From NCBI GenBank assembly GCA_003550305.1, contig QKYT01000114.1, positions 107,175-171,174 of the forward strand: DNA of 64,000 nt, written 5' to 3'. The notes under the pieces are model-generated. The model did no database searches. It saw nothing but the letters and a program-made list of their open reading frames with translations, and was not told where the DNA came from. The DNA comes from Glomus cerebriforme (Eukaryota; Glomeromycota; Glomeromycetes; Glomerales; Glomeraceae). How positions within the stretch are numbered: position 1 is the stretch's first letter; every line of letters starts with the position of its first letter. This document shows, piece by piece, positions 34,719 through 45,952 of this stretch. Position numbers and translations under genes: made by a program.

Positions 34719-37002
34719 ATTTAGTTCATTTTAGATTAACAACAATATTAAAATTAGTTTGATTATAATATTTTATTACAATTTTTTCATTAATCTAAAA
34801 ATTTATATATATTATAAATAGACTTATTGAATAATACTTATAATAGAACTCTAAAAAAGTTAGATCAGATTAGGTTAACTAAATCAAATTAGGTCAAATT
34901 ATCTAAAATAATCTAACTAATCTATCTAATAATATACTAATTTTTATTATTTAAATTATTTTACAATATTTCTTTCTTTTATGCAAAAATTAATTTTTAA
35001 TATAATACAAGATGCAAGAGTCACATTTATTAGATAATATTTTAGAGATAATGAAATAAAGCAAAATATTATGTAATATAAAATTAAGCATTTTTATTGA
35101 TTAAAATTAATACTATATATGTATTTGGTTGAAAAAATCTTACTTAAAGATGAAAGGTAGGATTTCTTATAAAATTAATATTTGATATATAATATATATT
35201 ACTATTTTAATAAATTTAATTAATTTTTAATTACATTTGTATTATTTTAACTGATTAAATCTTGATTTTCTATAATTTTATATAAAATTATTAATATTTC
35301 TAAATTTAAAATTAAAATATTAAAAAATTATTCTTAATTAAAATATTCATATTATATTTATTAAAAAATAAGAATTTTAATAATTATAAAAAAATAAAAC
35401 CACTATTATTAGAATTATTTTATTGAAAAAAATTGAATAATAATAAATTTATCTTTTTATGATTACTAAATACTAAACAATTTCAAAAAATATTAAATAA
35501 TATAATTATGCAAATATTATTATACTAATATTTTAATATTTTGCATAATTATTTAATATTTAATAATTGTATAAAAAATGAAATTGTATTTATTTTAATT
35601 TGTTTTAATTAATAGTAGTAGTTTTATCTTTTTGGATATTAAACAATTTCACAAATTATCAAATAGTATAATTAAAATACTAAAATTTTAAATTTTAATA
35701 TTTTATTAAATTACTGATTATCTAGTAATTATAGAATTATTATTTAATAAAATAATAAAAAAAATTTAATATATAGTATCTATTATATTTAGTTTCAAAT
35801 TAATAGATTAATTAGATCAAATTAAAATTTTAACCTATTTTAACATTATATTAATAATTTATTAATTCAATTTATTAAATTTAGATTAATTTAACAAATT
35901 ATTTGGTTGACTATTTAAGAGTTATTTATATAACTATTAAAAGTATAAGTAAAATTTTTTTATAAAAGAATAATAACTTTTTATTTATTTAATAAAAAAA
36001 AGATTTTTATGAGTTTTTTTAAATTGTATATTTTTTTTTAATTAGAACTTAAAATTGGTTAAGATTAACTAACTAATTAATTAGTTAAAATAATTAATTA
36101 ATTAAAATAATTAATTAATTAAAATAATTAATTAATTAAAAAATTTATTAACTAATTAATTTAATTAGTTAATTTATTAATTTTAATATTAATCAGAAAA
36201 TAATTTCTATTTGTATACTATGTATATAAACAATATTATATAATTATAATAAAAAATTTTTTAACAATATATGCTAGTTTATTTAAATGTATAGACTATT
36301 TTTATTACATATATAAATTTTAGTTAGTTTTACTAAAAAAAATTTAGTAAGATTTTTGTTAAGTAAAATTAGTCTAGTAGCAGTAATTAATTGGATAATT
36401 ATACTTATTTGATATATATTTTATTATTATTAATGAGAAACTATTTTATTTTATTATAATTTAATTATACTGTGAGTGATATATATATTGACTCATAATA
36501 AATTGTCTTATTTTAACTTTCATATTTAATATAGATTCTATTCTATTTATAATTTTAATATTTACTGTAACTGAAATAGAATTAGATTAATCTCTTTTAT
36601 CAACCTCAACCTAATAACTTATTATTCTATAATATAATTCTAATAACCTAATAACTTAATAACTAATGATAATTCTAATGATTATAACTAATGCTCTTAA
36701 TAATTCAATGATCTAACATTTCTAATAACCAATAATTCTGATTCCTAACTTTTTATATTTCTAATAACCTAATAGTCCTAACAATCAATGAAAATAATAA
36801 AATTAATAAAATTAATAAACATTATTAAATTTTAATGACTCAATAATTAAAACCAAAATTTTAATAAATAATGAATCTTAATAAAATTTTAGTCTAAAAT
36901 TATTATATTGAAGTTTAGCAGATTTTAGCATAATACCTATACTGTTTGCATCTTTTACACTTATGTCTAGAATTAAATTTTACAAATTTTTTGTATAAGT
37001 AG
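34719..37002. other. extremely AT-rich desert
   Basis: G and C are rare over more than 2 kb, and no frame of notable length or composition exists. TTAA-rich palindromic words dominate, and a 17-bp tandem repeat sits at 36091-36141. This could be repeat DNA decayed by mutation toward A/T, but no parental element can be recognised. Confidence 0.55.
36091..36141. repeat. three tandem copies of a 17-bp TTAA-rich unit
   Basis: The unit TAATTAATTAATTAAAA occurs three times without mismatch. The surrounding 150 bases contain partial copies in both orientations (TTAGTTAA, TTAATTAG). Confidence 0.8.
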
Positions 37003-37440
37003 TGCAAAGGATTCCGTGAGTAACCTTGAAAATAAATATGAAATTCATAAAGTTGGTAGGATAACAAATTATACTAAAGGAGTAGTAGAGGATAAGTTGA
37101 AAATTTTTTTAATTGTAAATTTGGTTATGTGAAAACTTTAGTTGTTAGAAAGCCTAAAAAAAGATTTGGTAAGTATCTGTTTAGCAAAAATTATTTGGGT
37201 TTATTTTTAGATTGTTTTTTTCTTATCATCCTACTGTATATATAGGTGCTTCTAAAGATTCAGGTTCTTTAGTTTTTGATAAATATAATACATTGTAAGG
37301 AATTTTTCAAGGAATTTCTTCAGATAGTTTAACAGCATCAGTTGTTTCCATTCATCTGATTTTACAACATATTTGAAAAGAGTTTGGAATAAGTTTTAAA
37401 CTTATATGAGTGAATTTTAATTGTATATAAAAGACCTCTA
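37003..37440 (+). pseudogene. serine-protease-like domain relic
   Basis: Several short frames line up as one decayed protein. A frame starting near 37003 reads AKDSVSNLENKYEIHKVGR, then in a shifted frame CKFGYVKTLVVRKPKKRFG. A GT-AG intron of about 70 nt (gtaagt...tatag) ends at about 37245. The next frame reads GASKDSGSLVFDKYNTL, stop, GIFQGISSD. The DSGSLVFD...GIFQG block resembles the GDSG(G/S) nucleophile region of chymotrypsin-fold proteases, and no other catalytic residue is readable. Multiple stops indicate a pseudogene. The family assignment is tentative. Confidence 0.45.
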
Positions 37441-37849
37441 TTTTCAAATTTGTATTGAAATACACAATATAATAATCATAAAAGTATAGTGTTAACATAT
37501 GTAAAAATACTGGCCAATAAAAATGTTTTGCGTAGTTTGCATTGCTTTTTGCTGTAATAAATCCTGCAAAAATTAACCATGTTGCTTACATGTTTGCCAA
37601 AAGTTCTTTCATTACATATGCAAAATACCCCTGATTTGCATTCTGAGGATCATGATATAGCAAAATAAAGATTTTTATCCTGCCCATATTAGTTCACCCA
37701 AAGTTACGTGTATAGTTTATTCCCAAAATAGTAAAAATGGGTGATTAATGTAGCTTATCTACTGCATTACAAATTTTGATCAGTTTGGATTTAGTGAATC
37801 TAGAATGCTAAAAAATTATATATGACTTATTAATAACATCGATCGATTT

Positions 37850-38697
37850 CATACAAAAACCATAACTGACTTTAAATAGTAATGATAATCAGATTCTCTA
37901 TTATGCATGCAAAATCTTTTTGATTATATCGCATTTAGATATTGTTTTGATTTTCTTTTGATTAGCATAAAAAAATCACAGAAATGATAATCATTAAGCA
38001 ATTTCTTTGTTAATTCTTGCTCTATAACCTGATTTTTAGTAAACTTAATGTCATCATCATTTTTCTGAGACATAGTAATAATCAGAATATTTTTTGCCAA
38101 TCATCATGATTCGTGATGGAGTTCCCACTTTTTTCCAAATTTTCTGAACTGCTCTGATCATCATGACCCTTCACAGAAAAAATATCCTGAAAAATTGAAG
38201 ATACCTCTTGATTAACCAATTCATGCAGGAGTTTCTTTTCCCTATTGTATTGCCTAATCTTATTACTAACCTTCTTTTTTTATATCTTGTCTAAGAAAAT
38301 ATCTATCTCCATTTCCTTCAATAACTTGAAGCTAACAGGTAAAACTTCTGGTATCAGTTCTCTTGGTAATGAAGTATCAGAATTGAAGTTAGATGGGTTA
38401 TTATTAAAAGTATTATTATTTAATGTTTGCTTCTATTCTACTTTTATGAATTTATCTCTAAATTCAACATTTTCAAATTTTAATTTCTTGATTATGGCCT
38501 TGAGTTTAGCATTTTTAGTACCATGTTTCGTTCTCTCTTCCTCAGTCATTTTTAAAGCCTCAAAAATTCTGCACTTAAATTCAGCTCTTTCAGTATCAAA
38601 CTCTAAGATTTTTTTTCTAAGGTTTATATTTTCAGCTTCAAATTCAGTGATATGCTATTTTAATAATTTAAACTTAGATAATATGATCTATATATAA
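37850..38697 (-). pseudogene. coiled-coil protein pseudogene (second copy type)
   Basis: Minus-strand reading from about 38660 gives ITEFEAENINLRKKILEFD, then a long helical frame (RAEFKCRIFEALKMTEEER, NAKLKAIIKKLKFENVEF) ending in a stop. The same frame then continues through SLPRELIPEVLPVSFKLLK, a further stop, and KVSNKIRQYNREKKLLHELV. After another break, MSQKNDDDIKFTKNQ and a basic segment can be read down to about 37850. The order (coiled coil, Pro-containing linker, basic segment) resembles a Rhizophagus family known to me only from recurrent sequence, and its function is unknown. Four or more stops make it a relic. It lies directly downstream of another relic on the same strand. Confidence 0.6.
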
Positions 38698-38872
38698 CTA
38701 ATACATTATATATAAACATTCAAAATAAAAAAATTTGCAGGATGGACTATCTCAAAAAATTGCCAAGTAAAAATTTTTTATTAATACATGCAGAAAATAA
38801 ATATAAAGTTTAGGATTATGCCTATGATACATGACATCTAGATTAATATACATGTGAAATACTTATGGCCAA

Positions 38873-40172
38873 TTATTTTTTCAATCGATAATCTTTTATC
38901 CTGACTCTTTTTTTATTCAGTTCATCCTTCACATATATCCTATCCTTTAATAAAGCTATAATTATACACAAAACCTTTTTCACACTATCACATAATAATT
39001 GATATGACTTGGAATTTAGTTCTAAAGTCTTCTTGGTAAATTCAATTGAATACATAATGTCACTTACCTTAGATATTTTTCTAGAGCTATATAGAAGGAA
39101 GTGCCAGTCTCAATCTGTTGTGATGATACCATAGAGATAATCAAAATCATTATTACCATGCTTTTTCTTCCTCTTATTCATCTCACATACGCTCTTAAGC
39201 TGTTTAATATTTTGAGTGATACCTACAGAAATCTTATGTTATTTATTCTCTGTAATACAGATAAGGTCTTCAGCCTCCTATCCATATATTTTTATAGTTC
39301 ATATTAGTAATAAGTTAATATAATTGCAAGTGTAACTGAAATAATAAAAAAAAATTACCTTGATTGTATAATCGACCTAACCTCAGCTTTTTTCACTAAC
39401 TATTTCATACTAAGGACACATGCTAAGCTTCTTGTCTGTTATATCCATAACAATATGAATGGAAGCATAAAGAAATGCTATAACATATTTATTACACATG
39501 ACCTCCAAACTATCTGGCTGTAAAGTTTCATAGGAACGCAACCTATCCAAAATCTCTTCCATATAATGCTTGAAAACTTTATTACTATCTTGAATTTATA
39601 AAATAAATGTCACCAGAAGTGAACAATAATACATAAAAATTGCAAATATATCACTTTACATGATGTGAAAATATAACAGTACATATTAGTTTGTAAATGG
39701 TATCATAAAGTGAAAAAAGTTATTTTTGTAATGATCAATTGTATCTTTAAGATTTCTATTTGTATAAATCTGATCAATAATAAGAGACTGTCATGATTAA
39801 AGATCATATAGTTTATTTTTAAGCCATCTCTCAAACACTATTCTATCATAAGAGTACCTATTGGATTTACTGTACAACAGAATCATCCATCCAGTCAAAA
39901 GTTATAGTACACATATATTGGCTTAGAATAAAGGAATATGCTTCAGCATTTTTCACTCATTCAATTATTCTGGAGTAGTGGTAAGCAAGATTTTTCCAAT
40001 AAATATCATCATATTGAGATCTTTCTTTTTTAAGTACATCAATTACTTCTTGAATACATTGCGTATAACTAACTTTCTCCTTCAAATCTCTAACAGTATT
40101 AAACCCTGCATAAAGAAAAACATCTATTGATATTCTCCCAACATCTTCAATTTGTTTAATGTTATTAGTCAT
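38873..40172 (-). pseudogene. U-box plus PD-(D/E)XK nuclease-like protein, pseudogene
   Basis: Transcript order runs from 40172 downward. The first frame is 71 codons (MTNNIKQIEDVGRIS...YHYSRIIE, stop). After the stop, a U-box-like segment is readable to about 39700: TFDWMDDSVVQ, YSYDRIVFERWLKN and IYTNRNLKDTIDHYKNN. These match the U-box pattern of Met-x-Asp-Pro-Val-Val, Tyr-Asp-Arg, Trp-Leu and Leu-Lys-x-x-Ile (E3 ligase fold). A further exon ends VDYTIK at an intact donor (about 39363). After a GT-AG intron comes EAEDLICITENK (39282 downward), then GITQNIKQLKS, DYLYGIITTD, DWHFLLYSS and a terminal helix VKKVLCIIIALLKDR, stop at 38873. Asp of VDY, Glu-x-Lys of TENK and the following Gln fit the PD-(D/E)XK nuclease core. 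At least six stops show decay. Confidence 0.65.
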
Positions 40173-41039
40173 ATTTAAGACTTATATTATTACACAATTA
40201 TTTGCTATTATTTAAATTATTTCTTTCAATAGAAAGACACTTAGAAGGAACTATAATTGGTAAAAAGGTTAGCTAAACTTTTATGAGTTCTTTTATACTT
40301 TATATCTTTTTTTTCTCACTAGATTCAAAAAAAGATTAACAGTATAATAAGATCTAAAATGGTTTATTTTTTCTGAACACAAATGAAATAAGTAGACAGA
40401 GTACATGCAAATGAAATCCTTATACTTTTTCATATATAGATCTACATATAGTTAATTTTATGCCTGGTGATCTTGGAATTGCAAGTTTCTCAGCCTTTTA
40501 TAACATATGCTTTTATTGATATTATTAACTTTTACAGTAAGTTCTGTATTGCAACTAGATCTTCTTTCACATTTTTCTTCTCTGGTCATATTGTATAAAA
40601 AAAAATAGAGATACTGGTTAATATGATTATTTTTTTTCAATATATGAAAATAATGTTTTACAGATCTGCTATGTAACCTTGAGGATCAGCCATTATATCA
40701 TTACTACAGAAATCTGTGTGATGCTTATGATCATCACTCTGGATTATGATAAATTAAATTGTGAATTATTATTTCATATAGATTAATTATATATACTTAA
40801 CATTGCAAATCACTATTCTAGTCACTATCATGATCTAGACTCGATGATTTCAGTTATATTCAAAACAAGTAAGGCATACATTCCCTTTGATATGTCCCAA
40901 ACTATTGTGAATCTAATCTACTGTTCACTGGAATATATCTCCTGACCAATTCCATTCAAATTTCAATAAAATAAAACATAATGCATATTTGTTTCTTGAT
41001 TATATTTTAACTTGAAGATATAGTTGACTGTTAGATCAA
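40173..41039. other. intergenic, probably decayed coding sequence
   Basis: A 43-codon minus-strand frame near 40458-40590 (start MTREEKCERRSSC) might be a fragment associated with the helicase-like relic next to it, but it has no family signature. Nothing else is readable. Confidence 0.35.
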
Positions 41040-41325
41040 ATTCATGACCTTTTTTCTTGTCCTAATTCATATATCCAATAAGTTTTTCCTGAATAGACAG
41101 TCTCAATTTGTATTCTAGCTAACTTTTTTTTTTGTTTTCTTAATCTCTTAGGTGTTTCAACTCAAATAAGTTAGCTTAAATATATTATATAACCAACTGC
41201 CAAATATATTAGGTTATCCTAGGTTAAGTTTTTATCAATGACCCAAATATACTATGAAGCTTTAAGGATTATTTCTTGACTAGTATGAATAGTCATAGCA
41301 TATCCAAGTTTCCAATCTATGTCTT
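41040..41325 (-). pseudogene. superfamily-1 helicase C-terminal fragment (Pif1/RecD-like)
   Basis: On the minus strand from about 41325 the frame reads DIDWKLGYAMTIHTSQEIIL, then KAS, stop, YIWVIDKNLT, stop, DNLIYLAVGYIIYLS. The first block matches helicase motif V (GYAxTxHxSQG) with Glu in place of the usual Gly, and YLAVG sits where motif VI (YVAxSR) is expected, with its Arg lost. A basic segment follows (KRLRKQKKKLARIQIE) after two more stops. Only the last part of the helicase is present. Such domains occur in mobile elements and in cellular helicases, and I cannot tell which this was. Confidence 0.55.
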
Positions 41326-44300
41326 TTTTATCTGCATTATTTATTTTATTAAAAAATGATATTAAAAAAATAAAATGCTTTTTTTTTATTCAACTTTTTG
41401 TATTACTTTTAGAAATTTTTAATATGTATTAAAGTAATAATATGTTTCTTTAACTTAATTTTATATGTAAAGTTATTAGTTTTTAACAACTTTAATAATA
41501 AATATGCTTATTATTACTATATAAATTATATAATTTATTCTCTAAAATTTTTTTTAGTAAAGTTTTTTCTAATAGACTTTTATTTTTTATTTTATATTTT
41601 TATCTTGAGTTTATTTTGAATTACTACACAAAAAGCAGTACTTTTTCTTTTTCTATAAATAAAATTATTTGTTATTTCACTGAAAATACTTAAATTTTCT
41701 TTATTATTATTTTTAGATAAATTATTACTTTTACTAGAACTTATACTTATAATTAAATTTTTTAAAAAAAAAAAAAAAGATAAATGATAATTAATAATAA
41801 GATATAAAAAGGATATCAAATATTCTTAATATAGATTTTTGTATAATAAACCCTTAATTTTGAAGTATATCTATACATAAAGGTAAGATTTTATTGTAAA
41901 TTTGTACATAAAGGCAATTTTTATTGTAAATCTATACAACAAAGTAAATTATTATTAGTTAAAATTTGTATTCCAAATTTCAGCTAATTTTTTATATCTG
42001 TACAATAAGAACTGCAAAATCTTAATACTAAATTATCAAATCTATATAATGAGATTTTTACTAGTATATTTAGGAGTTTTTTATAAGAAGAGAAGATTGA
42101 TAATAGCTTTATCTTTAATTTTTTTTCAAATATCAGTAAGATCTGAATATTGTATAGTAAAGTAATATTTTTATAGAGTAATTATAATATAAATATTTGC
42201 AATTCTAGTATTTATAAGAATCCTTTTTCTTATTATATTAATTATAGAGAATACTAAATTTAACAATTTTAGCCTTTTAAAAAAACTTTTATAAATATTG
42301 AATAAAACATAAATCATTATTATATATAGTGAAAGTAATTTATAATATCTTTCAGTAAATGAAACTATATATATTATATATATCATAGTTGTAAAAAATT
42401 ATAAATCAATTAACAACTATTAATGTATTATATAGTAACTTAACAAAAGTTCTTAAAGTGCTAGAAGTTGTAATAGTGGTATTTTATAAATAAATATTAT
42501 TACTAAATTTTAACAAGTTTATCAGCTACTAGATTATTACCATTTATACCTATATATTACTATATTTTTTGACTTTAATCAGTCTACTAATCAAATGATT
42601 TATTTTTAAAATAAGTAAATGATTAAAAAGTTTCTACTACTATAATTATTTATGTAAATAATATGATTTAAACTATTTATTAAAATTTGATTATTGGTAA
42701 TTAAAAGAAATAGCTAAAATCACAGTAAAGATGGCTTCCAATTCTACTCTAGTGATATTACGATGAAATTATATATTACAATAGTTTTTATTAATCTAAC
42801 TAATGCCTATTTTAATGAGATTTTATATTACTAATAATGATTTATTTATAAAAATATTAAAGAATTAGTTTTTAATAGACATGTATTTATATAAATAAGC
42901 AGACAATCTATTTTGAAATTTAGAATTTAATACATATTATTTGATATATAGTTTGTTTATAATAATATGATTAGTAAGAAGAATACTATAATATATGTTA
43001 GACATGATTAAGGTATTCCTCTTCATTTTATATAGAACATACAGATTAAATATATAAATCTAAAAAAAATAAAAGATCTCCAGAAATTTCTTAAAACTTT
43101 CTATTACTTGCAAATAAACTTAAGATATAGAGAAAATATAAGATTAATCCAACTTATCATCTTATTTATTATCAAATTTATATCAGTAAGAGAATAATTT
43201 TCTTTAGAGTATTTCTCTAATTTTAGTACTAAATCACTTATTTATTATAAATAAAGAAATAGATGTAATGTTCAATTGAAAATAATAAGATCAGAAATGA
43301 TAAAATTGGGAATGATAAGATTGGTAATGATAAGATTGGGAATGATGAGATTGGTTAAGAACTTTAAACAGATATAGTCATAAAGGTAATCTTTATTGTA
43401 AGTAAAATAGATTTATTTTTTTTTCTCTTTATTAATTAAAGATAAGGTTGAAGGCAGATTAAGAGAATAGATGTTATATGAAAATTTTAGCATAAAAAAT
43501 ATAATAAATTTCTGACCTAATAACTGAAGAAATGAATAGAAATTTGGTATCTTACTTTGAAAATTCGTATATTGTAATAATTTGTAATAAATATTATATT
43601 TTGAAGTCATTTTAATTAAATGTAATGTACCATCTGAGTAGTTGGATAAGATCAAATTTTTTGTAATAGGTCAGTACTTTTAATGGATTATAATTCTAAA
43701 TCTATCAGCAGAAAGGTTATAGTAATTTGAATAGCTTACATGTGAATAAACATTCTTAAATATAGACAGTATAGAGATAATTTTAGATTTAAAAAAGAAA
43801 CTATATAATTAAAAATAGGTGATATTAAGTTAAGATCTAATTGACAATTCTTGAAAATTATGTAAATAATATCTCTGATTACTTCTGGGATATTGAGATA
43901 AACTAATAAATTTGTGACTTAAGTTTTCTTTATACTATAATGTGGAGTGACTAATTCTAGATAATTAATAATGTAATTAATAGTTATTTTAGAAAGATCT
44001 AATTTGTGTTTATAAATAGTAAAGATAGGTAAGAATAACATATTGAATTACAATATATATTAATGTTAAAGATAATATTATAATATTTTTTTTTTAGACA
44101 AATTAATTGTATTTATTGTATTTAAGATTGCTTATTTAAACTTTTCTAAAATCTTACACTTAGTTTTGCCAAATTTTTACTATAGTTTTATTATAGTTTT
44201 GCAAAGTTTTATCAATTTTGCTATTTATAATAGGTTTCGACAAGTTTTACTAACTTTTTAATAAAACTTTAATATAATTTTGTCAAATTATGATATTTCA

Positions 44301-44914
44301 TTATTTTGTTTATTTGCTAAACTTCCTAGTTTTGCCAAGTAATCTTAATTGTATTAATATTAATATAGATGAATACATCATATAAATTATGAATACATCT
44401 TTAAATAAAAAAATATAACTTGTCACATAAAACTATTGATTTGTAAAAATGAAATATAAGAAAATAATACTTCTTTGATGCAATCTGATTCTTATACTTT
44501 ATCAAATACTCTCCTGACCACATATCAACATTACTGTAATTATAGAATCAACATTTTATTATTGACATAAATAAGTTATCTTATTGTAAGTCATTTGTAT
44601 TTAATTAGATTACAAATAATCTTAATTTCTTTTTTAGCCATAGAAATATTAGAATATGATTAAGATTTGCTAAAAAATCACTCTTCTAATATTCTTTTTA
44701 AAAGATTGTAATTAAGTATTTGAATTATAACTCTATTATTATTATTACCTATAATAATATTTAATTATTTTTTTTGGAAGAGTAAGGTTAAAGGATTTTT
44801 GCCATTAATCTTTATGTCATTAATATTAAAAAAAAAATATTTAAAATATTCATAGTATTCTATAAATTATTTTTTGACTAGCCTATCCATTATATGTTAT
44901 CTGCAAAAGCAGTG
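41326..44914. other. extremely AT-rich desert
   Basis: No coding frame is supported in 3.6 kb. The composition resembles that of 34719-37002. Local features are a 15-bp tandem repeat at 43296-43355 and repeated TTTTGCCAAxTTTTA words around 44160-44340. Confidence 0.5.
43296..43355 (+). repeat. four tandem copies of a 15-bp unit
   Basis: The unit AATGATAAGATTGGG occurs four times at 43296, 43311, 43326 and 43341, with one or two substitutions per copy. It is a minisatellite seed with no associated ORF. Confidence 0.85.
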
Positions 44915-45558
44915 ATGGCAAATTTAACTTCAGAACTTAATTGTTAAATAATCTGTTATTATTAATATTCCCATCTTTTATCTGTAAGCATAAAAATCTG
45001 AAAGATACTTCTTTTTAAATAATACTTAAACATCTTATAGCTAAGCTAAATGTCTATCTTAAGGCTATTCCAACTAGTAAAAATAAAGTATTAAAATTAC
45101 ATTATATTTGTTTGTATTTTATTACTGAAATAAATCTATATGAGGGTAAGTTTGAGTTTCAATCAGAAAAAAATATCATAAAGTCCAATAGTTACAGTCT
45201 AAAAACTATTAGTATAATAGAAGTAAAGAATGAGAATTTTTTAAGGGTATTGCTCAAAATACTATATAACTTAAATCAGCTTTATCAAACTATAAGTGTA
45301 AAGCTAATAAGATGAATAAAGAAGATGTGTTTATAGGAAAAACTTTTGGAATTGTTACAGATGTAAAAGTGATATTTTTTAAAATATTTGTATAATGAGA
45401 AAAAAGTTATTATTTAAGCTATCAGAACCAGTAACCATTATATATAAAGATAAAGATTTGCAAACTAAGGTAGAAAGATTTTCAAATATATTGCATGGTT
45501 ATTAGAGAAGATGCAGAAGCTAGTCTCAGTTCTTGATATAGGAAAATCAAAAGAATAA
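44915..45558 (+). pseudogene. PD-(D/E)XK nuclease-like protein pseudogene
   Basis: A frame starts MANLTSELNC and breaks at a stop. After a shift, an open stretch of about 85 codons (44998-45315 with small gaps) reads IAKLNVYLKAIPTSKNKVL and then GKFEFQSEKN. It reaches the nuclease-core motif SIIEVKNENF, where Glu-x-Lys is intact, followed by NLNQLYQT. After another break come GKTFGIVTDVK, KLSEPVTIIYKDKDLQ and YIAWLLEKMQKLVSVL, ending in a stop at 45556-45558. The block order equals that of the relic at 38873-39282 (ExK, Q, GI-T-D, terminal helix), and the last block equals the fragment at 13916-14107. The catalytic Asp before the ExK is not readable. The resemblance to Crinkler-type or related effector nucleases is from memory. 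Confidence 0.6.
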
Positions 45559-45744
45559 GATTGACAGGTAATCTTATGGAAAATAGTACTAAGTCAATTA
45601 AACTTCATTAATATATAGTTAGTAGTTAGCAAAAAATTATATTTAAAATGAAAGCATAATAGCTGTATTTAGCATAAAACTGTCATAAATCACACAAACT
45701 ATTATATTTATTTTTCAATAAAATTTTTTTGAAGAATTCTTTAT

Positions 45745-45892
45745 ACTTATATACAGTATTAATTACAATACTGCAAATTTGAGATCAGAAATCACAACTG
45801 ATTATTTTAATTGTTACAAATCTATATATTTAAATACTTATATACAGTATTAATTACAACACTGTAATTATGAAATCAGAAATCACAACTGA
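45745..45892 (+). repeat. direct duplication, 57-bp units, period 91 bp
   Basis: Copies at 45745-45801 and 45836-45892 both start ACTTATATACAGTATTAATT and end ATCAGAAATCACAACTGA, with a few substitutions between them. The similarity extends into the following TTATTTT..TTGTTACAAAT. They lie between the nuclease relic and the orphan gene on the minus strand, in its 3' flank. Confidence 0.85.
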
Positions 45893-45952
45893 ATATATTT
45901 TATATTTCATTATTTTGGTTGTTACAAATATGCAAGATAAGCAAATGTTCTT

